From Hymenobacter mellowenesis (GTDB lineage: Bacteria > Bacteroidota > Bacteroidia > Cytophagales > Hymenobacteraceae): a stretch of 64,000 nt of DNA. This document shows, one piece after another, positions 25,328 to 34,150 of the stretch. Location of the stretch: assembly GCF_030581005.1 (NCBI RefSeq), contig NZ_JAUQSX010000015.1, positions 86,634-150,633 of the forward strand, in the 5' to 3' direction. The position numbers and the translations under genes are program-made. The notes below the pieces were generated by a model, which was not told the origin of the DNA, did no database searches, and saw only the letters and a list, made by a program, of their open reading frames with translations. Numbering within the stretch: the stretch's first letter is position 1; each line of letters starts with the position of its first letter.

Positions 25328-26125
25328 CGATTTAAGCACCTGCACCAGCGTCTCACTGGGCTTCCCGCAGGCGTTATCCTCAATGCGCGACACCGATTTA
25401 ATGGCCGCCACATTGGCCGTGAAAACGGTATCGGCTTCCAAAAGGGCCGCTCTCGTAAAAAGTCCTTCCCGGCACTCCATTCCCGCCGCCCGGGCCCCCC
25501 GCAGCACCTGTGCCCGGCGCACGCCCGCCACGCAGCCCGTTTCGAGCCCGGGAGTGAAGAGCATATCATTCTTCATCCAAAAAATAGCCGCCGCGCTGGC
25601 CTCCGCTACGTATCCGGCGGCATTGCAGAGAATAATCTCATCGAGCCCGCGCCGCTGCCGTTCATAGGCGGCGCGCACGTAGAGCCACGCCTGTGGCCCC
25701 TTGCAAAAGCTGAGCGGAGAATAAAGGGAATGAGTTTCCAGCGCAAAAGCGGCCTTGGCGATGGGAGCGTCATCGGGCTCGAAGGCTTCGGCGGTGGCCA
25801 GCCATTCGGCCGCGTCGGTGGTAGGCGTGTAGCGGCCGCCGCCGGTGCGCCACTGCTGCAGGCGGAGGCGGGCGGTGGGTAGGTGGTTGGCCACTGCTAG
25901 CCGAGCCAGGGTGGTTTCCAGGACTTCGGGCGTGGCCAGGGCGGCGGGCAGCGCGAGGTAGAGCGCGGCGGCGGCCCGCCGCATGCGGGCGTGGTGGTCG
26001 GCCGCGAGGCGCAGGCGGCCGTTGGCAAAAATCAGGGTTTCGAAGAAGCCGTCGCTGAAGGCCAGGCCGCGGTTGGGCAGGGGCAGGGCGGCGGTGGGCA
26101 GCAGGTCGTTGTTCAGCAAAAGCAT
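25319..26125 (-). CDS. Class IV PLP aminotransferase (PabC/BCAT-like)
   Basis: A 268-residue fold-type IV PLP enzyme, a group that includes branched-chain aminotransferase, D-amino acid aminotransferase and aminodeoxychorismate lyase (PabC). Visible are NRGLAFSDGFFETL near the N-terminus, a lysine in FCKGPQAWLYVRA that fits the PLP Schiff-base site, EIILCNAAGYVAEASAAAIFW with the Glu that contacts the PLP ring nitrogen, and the phosphate-binding TANVAAIKSV. The F.ETL start and short length favour PabC-like lyase activity in folate synthesis, but this is not certain. It is the last gene of the leftward block and starts 10 bases from the end of the upstream GldM-like gene. Confidence 0.82.
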   Translation of the reverse strand: MLLLNNDLLPTAALPLPNRGLAFSDGFFETLIFANGRLRLAADHHARMRRAAAALYLALPAALATPEVLETTLARLAVANHLPTARLRLQQWRTGGGRYTPTTDAAEWLATAEAFEPDDAPIAKAAFALETHSLYSPLSFCKGPQAWLYVRAAYERQRRGLDEIILCNAAGYVAEASAAAIFWMKNDMLFTPGLETGCVAGVRRAQVLRGARAAGMECREGLFTRAALLEADTVFTANVAAIKSVSRIEDNACGKPSETLVQVLKSLS

Positions 26126-26134
26126 GGGCCAAAG

Positions 26135-27034
26135 CTAGCGCCGGACCACGCGATAGGGCACACTGATTTGGAAGGTGGTGTCGCGGCCGTTGGCATTGAA
26201 CCGAATAGAGCCTCGCCAGCTGGCCGGCCCAACTCGGACCGGTACTCGGAAACGGACCTTTCCAATACCCTGCCGGTTTACTTGGACAGGATGGTTGTTG
26301 CACTTCATGTAGAAATTGCCACGCGGTAGCGGAAACTGTTTTACCAGAAACAGCCGCGCCCGATAAGTAGCACCCAACTGCACCACGTTGGACTCTGCAG
26401 TAGCAACCGCCATCAGATTGGTGGCCGTATTTCTTGCCCCAACCCGGTGACTGAAGTGCCGCAGTGTTTTCTGTTCGGCTTTCAGCAAGTTGCTCTCCGC
26501 CTGGGCAATAGCGGATAGTGAAATTATGATGGGCTTACCATTGAATTGGGACAGATTTACCCGAAGTGAGTCTTTGAAAAGGGCAGGCAGCGCGGCCTGA
26601 TAAGCCGCGAATTGCTGCTTCAAAGCCAAGTTCGTGGAAGTTCGGACTCTAAACGGCTGGTTTAATAGGTCAATTGCGTGAGATGAAGATTGGAACCGAA
26701 AGGTAGGCGTAATGCCGGCTTGACTCAACGCCAGTATCCGAAGATGATGCAGGGTGTCGAGCAGAACCGCTGTTCGAACCTGCAATGTTTGGCAAGTGCG
26801 CAGGATGGCGACTTCCTGGGGCTGCTTTTGGTTCTTTATAACACTGGCTTCAATCCCTTTCAATGTGCCTTCCAGGTAAACGGCCGCTTTGGCATTCTCC
26901 GTTTCCAGCACTCGCTGCAACGTCAAAACCTGGTCCGTCAGCCGCGACTGTTGCGCCTGCTGCTCTATCCAGCTGTAGCCACTGCAAGCAGATATTAACC
27001 CTACAACCAAGAGCCAGAAGTTGATTCGTGTCAT
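26135..27034 (-). CDS. GldM-like envelope protein (B)
   Basis: A 299-residue protein with one N-terminal membrane span (FWLLVVGLISACSGYSWI), a long helical region, and two stretches resembling the first periplasmic domains of GldM, the T9SS motor shaft. These are the helix FNGKPIIISLSAIAQAESNLLKAEQ (about 167-191) and the beta domain starting ATAESNVVQLGATYRARLFL and ending DTTFQISVPYRV. GldM proteins are over 500 residues and lie in a gldKLMN cluster; this one stops after the second domain and no gldK, L or N is nearby. Its start overlaps the stop of a second GldM-like gene by 4 bases. Function is inferred from resemblance only. Confidence 0.6.
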   Translation of the reverse strand: MTRINFWLLVVGLISACSGYSWIEQQAQQSRLTDQVLTLQRVLETENAKAAVYLEGTLKGIEASVIKNQKQPQEVAILRTCQTLQVRTAVLLDTLHHLRILALSQAGITPTFRFQSSSHAIDLLNQPFRVRTSTNLALKQQFAAYQAALPALFKDSLRVNLSQFNGKPIIISLSAIAQAESNLLKAEQKTLRHFSHRVGARNTATNLMAVATAESNVVQLGATYRARLFLVKQFPLPRGNFYMKCNNHPVQVNRQGIGKVRFRVPVRVGPASWRGSIRFNANGRDTTFQISVPYRVVRR

Positions 27035-27987
27035 GGCGTGGGCCTATTAAGGACCCAAAAAGGGACCGTTAACCGCCAAGTGGAATCAGCGGGATAAAGG
27101 CGCGCCTGAATAAGGCCCTGCCATTCGGCTCGAAGGGTGTCGGCGCGGCTGCCGGCTGACTTCGGAATGGGTATTTCGACAAGACCTTGCTCGTTTTCGA
27201 ATCGCTGCACTTTGCGGCCGTTCACGCTCATCTGCTTGTAATAGAACTGAGAGAAAGATTCTGCCAGCAACAGTTGGGCCTCGTAAATACCTCCCGGCTC
27301 AATGGTGCTGGAAGCAGGAACGGCCACCGCGGCCAGTCTATCGAAGCAAATGCAATTGGAGCTAACTTTTTGGGCCTGCACCGACAAGGCATCAACTTCG
27401 TAGCGGCGCACCTCGGCTATCAAACGTTCCAAAGTGGCCCGGGCACTTGCTTCAGGGGCATTTTGAAAGTAATAAACGCTGAAACAAGCAGGTTCGAGGA
27501 GCGGCTCGGCAGGACGTGTCAGTGAGTGGGCATGCGGAACATAACGGCGAATGAAGGCCACATAACGGTCCAGATGCTGGGCCAGCAACTTTAGTCCTCG
27601 GTTATCCAAACCGCTGGGGAAGTCGCATGTGAGGTATGGAATCCGCGTGCTAGTTGGCCTTGCATCTGTGAGCCCCAGGAGTAAGCTCAAGCCACCCAGG
27701 CTGTCGGCCATAGCATCTGCTCGGTCAACAATCTGCTCCGCCTGATGGAGCACAGCTTGGTCGCGGGTTTGAGACCGGTTCTTATAAACGAGGTAGCCAA
27801 TTCGTTGGCTCATAATATCAGCAGCCTTTTCCGACTGCTGGCTGTATGCCGACATATAATTGCCAAGTACAGAGGCTTCAGCAATCAATTTCTCCTGGCG
27901 GATTTGCGCCTTATATATGTTCCAACCAAAAGCCAGCGAAATTCCAGCTAATAGTATGAATGCTATTAATTGAATCTGGGCGCGCAT
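27031..27987 (-). CDS. GldM-like envelope protein (A)
   Basis: A 318-residue protein with an N-terminal membrane anchor (IQLIAFILLAGISLAFGWNIY), a long helical periplasmic region and a beta domain. Resemblance to GldM is clearest in the end of the helical part (ERLIAEVRRYEVDALSVQ), the following FDRLAAVAVPASSTIEPGGIYEAQLLLA (GldM proteins have VVAPKS..V..G..YEAEIFLA here) and VNGRKV. The ATG at 27987 is used because it begins right before the anchor; the open frame upstream lies inside dprA and is not protein-like. It starts 28 bases after dprA and overlaps the next gene by 4 bases (ATGA), so translation of the two is probably coupled. No homologue of the other T9SS core genes is adjacent. 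Confidence 0.62.
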   Translation of the reverse strand: MRAQIQLIAFILLAGISLAFGWNIYKAQIRQEKLIAEASVLGNYMSAYSQQSEKAADIMSQRIGYLVYKNRSQTRDQAVLHQAEQIVDRADAMADSLGGLSLLLGLTDARPTSTRIPYLTCDFPSGLDNRGLKLLAQHLDRYVAFIRRYVPHAHSLTRPAEPLLEPACFSVYYFQNAPEASARATLERLIAEVRRYEVDALSVQAQKVSSNCICFDRLAAVAVPASSTIEPGGIYEAQLLLAESFSQFYYKQMSVNGRKVQRFENEQGLVEIPIPKSAGSRADTLRAEWQGLIQARLYPADSTWRLTVPFWVLNRPTP

Positions 27988-28015
27988 GCAGTTGGGTTGG
28001 ATAAACGTGCTGGCC

Positions 28016-29155
28016 TCACACCAACGCAAACTTCTTCCCCGGCATTGCCCGCACCACGCCCCGAAACTCGAGCCCCAGCAGCAGCGAGGCCACCGCGTAG
28101 ATGGCAATCTGCGCCTGCCAGGCGATGTCGTCCATTTGAAGCTCGCGGCCGGTAGCGGCGGCCAGCACGGTGATGATGGCAAACTCCTCGGCCGTAAAAT
28201 CATCGGCCGAGTAGGAGGGAACCGGCTTAAACTTACCCGACTGGTGCAGGGCCGCGTCCCAGTTCAGGAGCTGCTCCAGGTCCAGCGGCTCGGTGTACAT
28301 GGCGGCCCGGTTGCTCTTGATAAGCGCGTTGCAGCCCTCCGAAGCCGCCGAGCCCAGGTTGCCGGGCACGGCCAGCACGTCGCGGTCGTAGCTCAGGGCC
28401 AGTTCGGCGGTTATCAGCGCGCCGCCTTTGATGGCGGCTTCTACCACCACCGTGCCGTCGCTCAGGCCGGCGATGATGCGGTTGCGGGCCGGGAAGTTGT
28501 AGCGGTCAGGCGACGTGCCGAAGGGAAATTCGGTGAGCAGGCCGCCCTGCTCGCGCATTTTCTCGGCCGTTTTCTGGTGGGTATGGGGGTAGATGCGGTC
28601 CAGCCCGGTGGCCATCACGCCCACGGTTTCCAGGCCTTCCTGCAGGGCGGCGCGGTGGGCAATGATATCGATGCCGTAGGCCAGGCCGCTCACCACCAGC
28701 GGCCGGTGCGGCACCAGCCCCGCAATGATGCGCTCGGTTTGCTCGCGGCCGTAATCGGTGTTTTTGCGGGTGCCCACGAGGGCCACCGTTTTGAGGGCGT
28801 TGAGGTCGGCCGTGCCTTGGTAATAGAGGATGGCCGGGGCGTCGGGAATCAGCTTCAGGCGGCTGGGGAAGCGCTTGCTGGTGTAGAAAATGATTTTCAC
28901 ACCGTCCTTTTCGGCCTTCTTCAAGTCGGCTTCGGCTTTGCGAAAGGCCTTTTCGCGCTCCGGGCCGGTGAGCATTTTCACGGTGGCCTCGCCCACGCCG
29001 GGGATGCGGCGCAGCTTGCCGGGCGGCATCATCAGCACGGTTTTGGCCGCACCGCCGTAGCTCATCAGCTGCCGCGTGAGCTGCGGGCCGATGCCGGGCA
29101 GCAGCGTGAGCGCCAGCTCGTGGAAAAGGGTGTCGGAATTGGTAGAATCAGGCAT
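28016..29155 (-). CDS. dprA: DNA-processing protein DprA
   Basis: A 379-residue competence protein that binds incoming single-stranded DNA and loads RecA. It has an N-terminal helix-hairpin-helix region (LTLLPGIGPQLTRQLM and LRRIPGVGEATVKML), the Rossmann-like core with VALVGTRKNTDYG, VSGLAYGIDIIAHRAAL and VMATGLDRIYPHTH, then FPFGTSPDRYNFPARNRIIAGLSDGTVVVEA, and a small winged-helix C-terminal region. Gene order is merR-dprA-gldM-like-gldM-like-aminotransferase on the minus strand with very short gaps. Together with comEC it suggests that the organism takes up DNA. Confidence 0.95.
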   Translation of the reverse strand: MPDSTNSDTLFHELALTLLPGIGPQLTRQLMSYGGAAKTVLMMPPGKLRRIPGVGEATVKMLTGPEREKAFRKAEADLKKAEKDGVKIIFYTSKRFPSRLKLIPDAPAILYYQGTADLNALKTVALVGTRKNTDYGREQTERIIAGLVPHRPLVVSGLAYGIDIIAHRAALQEGLETVGVMATGLDRIYPHTHQKTAEKMREQGGLLTEFPFGTSPDRYNFPARNRIIAGLSDGTVVVEAAIKGGALITAELALSYDRDVLAVPGNLGSAASEGCNALIKSNRAAMYTEPLDLEQLLNWDAALHQSGKFKPVPSYSADDFTAEEFAIITVLAAATGRELQMDDIAWQAQIAIYAVASLLLGLEFRGVVRAMPGKKFALV

Positions 29156-29161
29156 AGAGGG

Positions 29162-29533
29162 CTATTCGGCGGCGTCCGGTTCGGCCTTGCCCGCCGCGTC
29201 TACTTCCTTCTTGAGGCTCATCAGAAACGCCCGCACCTTCTCCAGGCTTTGCACCACGTCAATTTTGTCTTTGAGCTGCGGGCCCTTCTGCTTGAGCATG
29301 TCGCGGGCGCCGGGAATGGTGTAGCCGCGCTCTTTCACCAGGTGGTAAATGGTGCGGAACACCTCAATGTCCTGCGGGGTGTAGAGGCGGTTGCCCTTCT
29401 TGCTGCGGCGCGGGCGCAGCTCGTCAAACTCGGTTTCCCAGAAGCGCACCAGCGACTCGGCCACCTTGAACTGGGCGGCCACTTCGCCAATGGTGAAGTA
29501 TTGTTTTTCGATGCTGCGCTCTTTATAGGGCAT
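29162..29533 (-). CDS. MerR family transcriptional regulator
   Basis: A 123-residue regulator with a MerR winged helix (KQYFTIGEVAAQFKVAESLVRFWETEFDELRP at about 10-41, then NRLYTPQDIEVFRTIYHLVKERGYTIPGARDML) and a short C-terminal helix for dimerisation. There is no ligand-binding domain, and the conserved Cys of metal sensors is missing. It is 6 bases from dprA and so part of that operon; small MerR proteins next to dprA or lipoprotein genes are common in Bacteroidota. The target is unknown. Confidence 0.88.
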   Translation of the reverse strand: MPYKERSIEKQYFTIGEVAAQFKVAESLVRFWETEFDELRPRRSKKGNRLYTPQDIEVFRTIYHLVKERGYTIPGARDMLKQKGPQLKDKIDVVQSLEKVRAFLMSLKKEVDAAGKAEPDAAE

Positions 29534-29554
29534 GGGTTGGGGGCCGAAGGGAGG

Positions 29555-30562
29555 CTAACGGACGCGGTATTTCCGGCTGATTTCGTCGTAAATTAACAAC
29601 AAGTCGTTCGCCTTTCCCTGTTTGTCGAAAATGGATTCCCAGGTGTTGAGCGGTTCCCAGATGAAACTGCCCCGGCCTTTGCCGTGCGGCAGCTTGAAGG
29701 CGATGTCGTTGGCTTCGCGCTTGCGCTCCGAATATTCGACCAGCACAATATCCTGCGGGTACTTGCGGGCCAGCGCCGTGAGGTTGTTTTTCAGGTCGGG
29801 AATGGTGCCGTGCCACTTCGGATAATACGACTCACCGATGACGTCGAACTCCACCTGGCGCGCCACCATGCGGTCGAGCCACAGTTCCGAAAGGCCGTTC
29901 TGGCCGCCCAGGGCAATGTGCATCATCACCAGGGCGGTGGGCGTGGTTTCGCGCACGGCGCGGGCGCCGGCTTTGGCCAGGCCGGCCAGCGTGTCGAAGC
30001 GGGCGAGGCTGTCGGCCTTTTGCACGTCGCCGTCGGGCCAAATCATGCCGTGGTTGATTTCGTTGCCCACCTGCACCATGTCGGGCGGGGTGCCCTGGGC
30101 GGCCAGGGCCTGCAGCACCTCGCGGGTGTAGTCGTGCACGGCGCGCTCCAGGGCTGCGCCGCTGAGCGTTTCCCAGGCCTGCGGCTTGAACTGCTTTTGC
30201 GGGTCGGCCCAGGTGTCGGAGTAATGAAAGTCGAGCAGCAGCTTCAGGTTGGCCTGCTTCACCCGTTTGGCCATGGCCAGGGTGTGAGCGAGGTCGCAGA
30301 AGCCCTTGCCGGGCGAGTAGCCGCTGTCGGCCGCCGGGTTATTGAAAATGCGCAGGCGGATGTAGTTGAAGCCGTGGTCTTTCAGAATCTGGATGGCGTC
30401 TTTCTCCACGTCTTTATCCGAAAATTTGATGCCGCGGGCTTCGAGTTGAGGCAGGAAGGAGATATCGGCGCCCAGCACTTTGCCCAGGCGGGGCGGGCGG
30501 GGAGTGGCGGGAGCCGATAAGCCAAAGCTGAGCAACAGCAGGGCCAGAAAGTGGGTGCGCAT
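29555..30562 (-). CDS. GH53 endo-beta-1,4-galactanase (secreted)
   Basis: A 335-residue arabinogalactan endo-1,4-beta-galactosidase. The ATG at 30562 provides a signal peptide (residues 1-20). The GH53 barrel starts at GKVLGADISFLPQLE. The acid/base Glu168 is in VQVGNEINHG and the nucleophile Glu276 in IVLVEYSE, and LLLDFHYSDTWADPQKQ (108-124) is a strong GH53 signature. It cleaves beta-1,4-galactan side chains of pectin. There is no carbohydrate-binding module or T9SS domain, so it is periplasmic or released by another route. It precedes the merR-dprA operon by 21 bases. Confidence 0.95.
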   Translation of the reverse strand: MRTHFLALLLLSFGLSAPATPRPPRLGKVLGADISFLPQLEARGIKFSDKDVEKDAIQILKDHGFNYIRLRIFNNPAADSGYSPGKGFCDLAHTLAMAKRVKQANLKLLLDFHYSDTWADPQKQFKPQAWETLSGAALERAVHDYTREVLQALAAQGTPPDMVQVGNEINHGMIWPDGDVQKADSLARFDTLAGLAKAGARAVRETTPTALVMMHIALGGQNGLSELWLDRMVARQVEFDVIGESYYPKWHGTIPDLKNNLTALARKYPQDIVLVEYSERKREANDIAFKLPHGKGRGSFIWEPLNTWESIFDKQGKANDLLLIYDEISRKYRVR

Positions 30563-30637
30563 GTACAGGGCAAGATGAATATATCGTAAAGATTGTCTGT
30601 TTTGGAGCAAATAAGAGCCGTCGGGGAGGCCGACAGT

Positions 30638-30669
30638 TTTGCGTGGTGCGCCCGCAAGCTGCTACTTTG
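30638..30669 (+). promoter_or_regulatory. Candidate promoter for the LytTR regulator gene
   Basis: TTTG (30638-30641) and TACTTTG (30663-30669) are spaced by 21 bases, matching the -33/-7 layout of Bacteroidota promoters. The -7 box is 39 bases before the ATG at 30709, which supports that start over the earlier in-frame GTG at 30643. Confidence 0.55.
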
Positions 30670-30708
30670 CAGGCGGATTTGCGGTATCTACTTCTGCCGT
30701 TTCGCTTC

Positions 30709-31512
30709 ATGAAAGTTTCTTCCCCCATCCGACTGCTGCTGGCCGAAAACGAACCCCTGGCCGCCCGCCTGCTTTCGGTGCTGGTGCGTGGGCTGGGGTA
30801 CGAGCCGGTGGGGCCCGCGGCCACGGCCGAGGACGCCCTCGTCTTGTTCCGGGAAAGCCTGCCGCCCGTCGAGATGGCCCTGCTCGACATTGGCCTCGAC
30901 GGCAGCCGCGACGGCATCGAGTTGGCGCAGGAGCTGCGGGCCCTTCGGCCGCTGCCCATCATCTTCCTCACCTCCTTTGCCGACCAGGCCACTTTCGGCC
31001 GGGCCAAGCAGGCGCGGCCGGCGGCCTACCTGCTCAAGCCCTACGACGCCGCCGCCCTGGAACATGCCCTGGAGCTGGCCTTGGTCAACTACGCGGCCGG
31101 GCAGCCCGCAGCACTGCCCGCTGGGCTGAGCGGCCCGCCCGAAGGCTCCGAGGAGCTCCTAAACCTGCCCTGGAGCAAACAGGTGCTGCTCAGCGACTGC
31201 CTGTTTCTGCGCGACCGGGGCCGCCTGGTGAAGGTGTGCTTGGCCGACGTGCATTACGTGGAGGCCACCGATAAATACTGCACCCTGGTGACGGCCACCG
31301 GGCGCTACCTCAGCCGGCAGCCCCTGCGCGAGCTGGCCCTGGAGCTGCCCCCCAATCAGTTTATTCAAATTCAGCGCGGTTACCTGGTGAACGTGTCGTT
31401 CATTGAGAGCATCGACGAGGGCCAGACCGCCGTGGTGGTGGCCAATACCACGCTGCCGCTCAGCCGCGGCTACCGCGACGCGCTGCTGCACCGCCTGCGG
31501 CTGGTGGGCTAG
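30709..31512 (+). CDS. LytTR family response regulator
   Basis: A 267-residue two-component regulator. Residues 1-125 are a receiver domain with the acidic pocket (AENEP), phospho-acceptor Asp60 in ALLDIGLDG, and Lys in LLKPYD. A linker leads to a LytTR DNA-binding domain from about residue 165 (DCLFLRDRGRLVKVCLADVHYVEATDKYCTLVT ... RQPLRELALELPPNQFIQIQRGYLVNVSFI). It lies 53 bases upstream of a TPR-histidine kinase on the same strand, its likely partner. Targets may include the PID-CTERM and VCBS genes downstream, but no LytTR sites were identified. Confidence 0.93.
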   Translation: MKVSSPIRLLLAENEPLAARLLSVLVRGLGYEPVGPAATAEDALVLFRESLPPVEMALLDIGLDGSRDGIELAQELRALRPLPIIFLTSFADQATFGRAKQARPAAYLLKPYDAAALEHALELALVNYAAGQPAALPAGLSGPPEGSEELLNLPWSKQVLLSDCLFLRDRGRLVKVCLADVHYVEATDKYCTLVTATGRYLSRQPLRELALELPPNQFIQIQRGYLVNVSFIESIDEGQTAVVVANTTLPLSRGYRDALLHRLRLVG

Positions 31513-31565
31513 CAGCCCCGACTTCAAGCAACAAACCCGGACGAAACACCGCAGGAGGAACACGC

Positions 31566-33935
31566 ATGGGCGGAGGGCCACACCGACAACACGAACCAAC
31601 ACCCCGCGCCAGCCAGGGCGCCCTGCCGAGCCGCGTGGCCATGGCCTTTGCGCTGGCCCTGGGCGCCTGCCACCCCGAACCTGCGCCCGTCCCACCCGCC
31701 GAAGCCTGGCTGACCGTCCCGCTGCTGGACCCCGACCGGGGCCGCGCGGCCGACCTGCACCGGTTGCGGGCGGCCCTGGCCGTGCCGGCCACCGCCCAAT
31801 CGCGCTTCCGGCAGTTGCGCCGCCTGGGCATTTACCTGAGCCATTCGGCCACCCCCGACTCGGGCCTGGTGCCGCTGCGAGCCGCTACCCGGCTGGGCGC
31901 CACCCTGCGGCCGGCCCTGCCCTTGGAGCTGGCCGATGCCAGCAGCCGCCTGGCCGGGCTGCACTGGCGCCATCAGCGGTACGACAGTGCCTGCCTGGCG
32001 TACACAGGAGCTGCCCAGGTATTGGCCGCGGCTTTTCCCACGTGCGAGGGCCGGGCCGCTTTCCGCCCCAGCGACGGCCGGAACTCGTCAGTCGGGGTGA
32101 GCCTCGCCGGGTATTACGCCAATGCCGGGCTGGCCCATCAGGCGCAAAACCAGCTGCCCAACGCGCTGCGTTGCTACGACCTAGCCCGCCGCGCTTACCA
32201 GTGTGCGCCGGACACGGCTCCCCAAAAGCTCGGGGGCCTGGCCTGGGTGCATACATTATTTGCCGATGCCTTGCAGGAGCAGGGCGAGCCGGCCCTGGCC
32301 GCTGCCCACTACGAGCAGGCCCTGGCCGCCCTGCGCACCCAGCGCCGCTACGACTGGGGTGGTGCCCTGCAGGAGTGGGCCACCACGCTGCAGGGCTACG
32401 CGCCGCACCTGCTGCCCGCGCGCGCGCGCCACCTGCAGGCCCTGGCCACCGAGGAGCAGGCCGAGATGCGCCGTCGCCTGCACACCCGCCCTCGTGACCG
32501 CGACCTGCTGGCCCCCGCCAGCACCCTGGCCCTGCTGGAAGCCCGGGCCCGGTTTGAGGCCCGCGACTCGGCTACGGCCACGGCCCTGGCCGCCGCCGCG
32601 GCGCTGCTGCTGCGCCTACGCACGGCCGCCGGCCCCGAGTTCCGTGCCGAGCTGGGCTACTATGCGCTGGCCTCGCAGTTGGCCCAGCTGCAAGCCGGCT
32701 GGGCGCGCACCCACGCCCGGCCCGGCCCCGCCGCCCGCTACGCTGCCCACGCCCGGGCCTACCACGACTCGGTGCCCGAGCCCACGCGCCGCACCCGCCT
32801 GGGCCAGCTGCTGGCCCGCGAGTGGGTGTCGCAGCACGACTACGCCGCTGCCCGGGGGCTGTTGCGCCCCATGGCCCGGCAGCAAGCCCAGGCCCACGAA
32901 CTGCAGGCCCAGCGCCAGACCCTGCGCCTCCTGGCCCGGGCCTACGCAGGGCAGGGCCGCTACGACAGCGCCTTCTGGGCGCAGCAGCGCGCCGATGCGC
33001 TGGCCGACAGCCTGCGCGGCCGCCAGCAGCGCGCCGCTGTGGCCGAAGCCGAAACCCGCTACCGCACCAGCCTCAAGGAAATTCGCATCCGGGAGCTGCT
33101 GGCGGCCGAAGTGCAGGAGCGCCACCAAAAGAAACTGGCCTGGGCCGGGGCCGCGCTGCTGGCCTTGCTGCTGGCCGTCGCGGCCTACGCCCTGCTGCTG
33201 ACGCGCCGGCTGGCCCACCGCCTACGGGCTGCCCGCGCCACCCAGAACCGGCTCTACGCCGTCATTGGCCACGACCTGCGCGGGCCCCTCACGGCCATCG
33301 AAGGCCTGGCCACGCTGCTCGACTATTACCGCCAGCCGGCCCTGGCCGACCCTGCCGCCCTCGATGAGCTGGCCACTGAGGTGCGCCACACCGCCCGGCA
33401 GCTCACCGGCCTGCTCGACAACCTGCTGCACTGGGCCGCCAACCAGAGCGGCGACCTGGCCTACCGCCCCGAAGCTCTGGTCGCCGCCGAACTCCTGCAG
33501 GAGTCGGCCGCCCTGTACGCCCCGGCCGCCCGCGCCCAGCAAGTGGCCGTGGAGGTGGCCGTGTCGCCCGGCCTACCGCCCCTGTGGGCCGACCGCAACA
33601 TGGTGCTCACCCAGCTGCGCAACCTGCTGGGCAATGCCCTGCGGGTGGCCCCGCCCGGTTCCACCATCACCCTAAGCGCAGCCTACACCGCTCCCAGCCT
33701 GGTCCTCTCCGTGGCCGATACCGGGCCCGGCCTGAGCGCCGCGCAACTGGCCGCCCTGGCATCGGGGGGCAGCGCCACCGGGCTGGCGCCGCGCCTGGCC
33801 GGCCAGCAGGGCACTGGTTTGGGCCTGCCACTGGTGCGCCAGCTGGCCCAGCGGCAGGGGGGGGCTTTCTGGCTGGAAAGCACGTTGGGGCAGGGCACGG
33901 TGGCCCGGCTGGTGCTGCCAATGGCTGGGGAGTAG
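31566..33935 (+). CDS. Sensor histidine kinase with periplasmic TPR region
   Basis: A 789-residue kinase. The N-terminus has a hydrophobic stretch ending in LALGAC that could be a lipobox or export signal, followed by ~480 residues of helical TPR-like repeats (for example AAAHYEQALAALRTQRRYDW). One transmembrane helix is at about 525-548. The cytoplasmic kinase has the H-box VIGHDLRGPL with His near 569, N-box LRNLLGNALRVAPPGS, G1 VADTGPGLS and G2 GTGLGLPLVRQLA. It pairs with the LytTR regulator just upstream. In this group the TPR region is thought to sense an envelope signal. The gene is very GC-rich, and strings of Ala/Arg/Leu are frequent. Confidence 0.92.
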   Translation: MGGGPHRQHEPTPRASQGALPSRVAMAFALALGACHPEPAPVPPAEAWLTVPLLDPDRGRAADLHRLRAALAVPATAQSRFRQLRRLGIYLSHSATPDSGLVPLRAATRLGATLRPALPLELADASSRLAGLHWRHQRYDSACLAYTGAAQVLAAAFPTCEGRAAFRPSDGRNSSVGVSLAGYYANAGLAHQAQNQLPNALRCYDLARRAYQCAPDTAPQKLGGLAWVHTLFADALQEQGEPALAAAHYEQALAALRTQRRYDWGGALQEWATTLQGYAPHLLPARARHLQALATEEQAEMRRRLHTRPRDRDLLAPASTLALLEARARFEARDSATATALAAAAALLLRLRTAAGPEFRAELGYYALASQLAQLQAGWARTHARPGPAARYAAHARAYHDSVPEPTRRTRLGQLLAREWVSQHDYAAARGLLRPMARQQAQAHELQAQRQTLRLLARAYAGQGRYDSAFWAQQRADALADSLRGRQQRAAVAEAETRYRTSLKEIRIRELLAAEVQERHQKKLAWAGAALLALLLAVAAYALLLTRRLAHRLRAARATQNRLYAVIGHDLRGPLTAIEGLATLLDYYRQPALADPAALDELATEVRHTARQLTGLLDNLLHWAANQSGDLAYRPEALVAAELLQESAALYAPAARAQQVAVEVAVSPGLPPLWADRNMVLTQLRNLLGNALRVAPPGSTITLSAAYTAPSLVLSVADTGPGLSAAQLAALASGGSATGLAPRLAGQQGTGLGLPLVRQLAQRQGGAFWLESTLGQGTVARLVLPMAGE

Positions 33936-34150
33936 CCAACAATACCTCTTTTTCTAGCCCCCGTGGCCGGCCGTTGGGGCGGGCGGCGGGGGCTCTTTGG
34001 TGGGCGGGCGGGAGGGGCTGATTTCCCACTCACGCACATATTGTTGCAACTGGAGCCACAGCAACTGCCACTCACGACATTTTTGGGCATAGCGCGGTGC
34101 CACGGCCGTGATTTGGGTTTGATTATTCATCCACTCATTTTTCCCTACTT

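Noticed and set aside
27986..29596. 536-codon plus-strand frame across dprA and merR
   Set aside because: Covers two clear minus-strand genes; composition typical of a shadow.
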